Part shown: positions 63,652 to 64,000 of the stretch, one piece after another
Numbering within the stretch: the stretch's first letter is position 1
Layout: every line of letters begins with the position of its first letter
DNA from: VXNE01 sp965200505
Lineage (GTDB): Bacteria > Pseudomonadota > Gammaproteobacteria > Pseudomonadales > Azotimanducaceae
Direction of reading: 5' to 3'
Assembly: GCA_965200505.1 (NCBI GenBank)
Contig: OZ241343.1
Location: forward strand, 1,798,001-1,862,000
DNA: 64,000 bases
The notes under the pieces: model-generated
Database searches by the model: none
The model's input: the letters and a program-made list of their open reading frames with translations, nothing else
Told to the model about the DNA's origin: nothing
Program-made: the position numbers and the translations under genes

Positions 63652-64000
63652 ATGGCGTATTCCGAGGAGATCAGGGAAGAAGGGCTCGTCGAGAAGCTGG
63701 TGGACGTGAATCGCGTCGCCAAGGTGGTGAAAGGCGGGCGCATCTTCGGCTTTCGGGCCCTCACCGTGGTGGGCAACGGCAACGGCCGCGTGGGCTTCGG
63801 CCGCGGCAAGGCGCGGGAGGTGCCGGTCGCCATTCAGAAGGCGATGGAAGCCGCGCGCCGCGACATGGTGGAGGTGGAGCTGAACGGCAGCACACTCTGG
63901 TATGCGGTGCGGGAGCGGCACGGCGCATCGATGGTGTACATGCAACCGGCTTCGGAAGGCACCGGCATCATCGCCGGCGGCCCCATGCGGGCCGTGCTGG
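63652..64000 (+). CDS. rpsE: 30S ribosomal protein S5, 3' end cut by window
   Basis: The first 116 codons are visible. The double-stranded RNA-binding domain (LVEKLVDVNRVAKVVKGGRIFGFRALTVVGNGNGRVGFGRGKAREVPVAIQKAMEAARR) and GTGIIAGGPMRAVL identify S5. It starts 5 bp after rplR. Confidence 0.97.
   Translation, partial: MAYSEEIREEGLVEKLVDVNRVAKVVKGGRIFGFRALTVVGNGNGRVGFGRGKAREVPVAIQKAMEAARRDMVEVELNGSTLWYAVRERHGASMVYMQPASEGTGIIAGGPMRAVL

Overview
The window is G+C-rich and carries a gammaproteobacterial-type ribosomal gene order (str operon, then S10 and spc genes). Start codons, ATGA/TGATG overlaps and Shine-Dalgarno sites are typical of a proteobacterium. I cannot name the genus. Several truncated or frameshifted genes mean that a metagenome-assembled or lightly polished sequence cannot be excluded.

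Layout. 1-8100: a partial PhyH dioxygenase, two LLM-type flavin monooxygenases, a Yej-type peptide ABC importer without its ATPase, and a stand-alone AAA ATPase. 8146-17600: recQ with a small membrane protein, a large secreted zinc metalloprotease, a head-to-head junction of two 5'-truncated genes (an Eis-like acetyltransferase and a beta-lactamase-fold hydrolase), and a PQQ/cytochrome c alcohol dehydrogenase followed by a 42-residue membrane peptide. 17646-26360: a three-gene MotA/ExbB-ExbD-like membrane operon, an enoyl-CoA hydratase, an MFS exporter, a nitroreductase, a CDP-alcohol phosphatidyltransferase, an Arc-like regulator, and a two-gene molybdenum hydroxylase of the isoquinoline 1-oxidoreductase type. 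26392-28576: two tandem related AAA ATPases, one frameshifted. 28644-31858: str operon (rpsL, rpsG, fusA).

31859-55001 is an accessory island lying exactly where tufA is expected, between fusA and the S10 operon. It holds a TonB-dependent receptor, a GPH-type symporter, a GH116-like glycosidase, a giant indolepyruvate-oxidoreductase-type enzyme, an aldo/keto reductase, a lactonase, a two-subunit UxaA-type dehydratase, an SDR dehydrogenase, a very large secreted protein (frameshifted), an L-fucose mutarotase and an IclR regulator. Mutarotase, sugar dehydrogenase, lactonase, aldonate dehydratase and 2-keto-3-deoxy-fuconate dehydrogenase make a nearly complete non-phosphorylating L-fucose pathway. 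The receptor and the giant surface protein are preceded by the same leader of about 450-490 bp, which also encodes their signal peptides and appears to contain pieces of an IS5-type transposase. A second, degenerate transposase remnant lies at the far end, next to the S10 promoter.

55413-64000: S10 operon from its own promoter (rpsJ, rplC, rplD, rplW, rplB, rpsS, rplV, rpsC, rplP, rpmC, rpsQ) running without a gap into spc genes (rplN, rplX, rplE, rpsN, rpsH, rplF, rplR, rpsE cut by the window end). I saw no tRNA, rRNA or CRISPR array.
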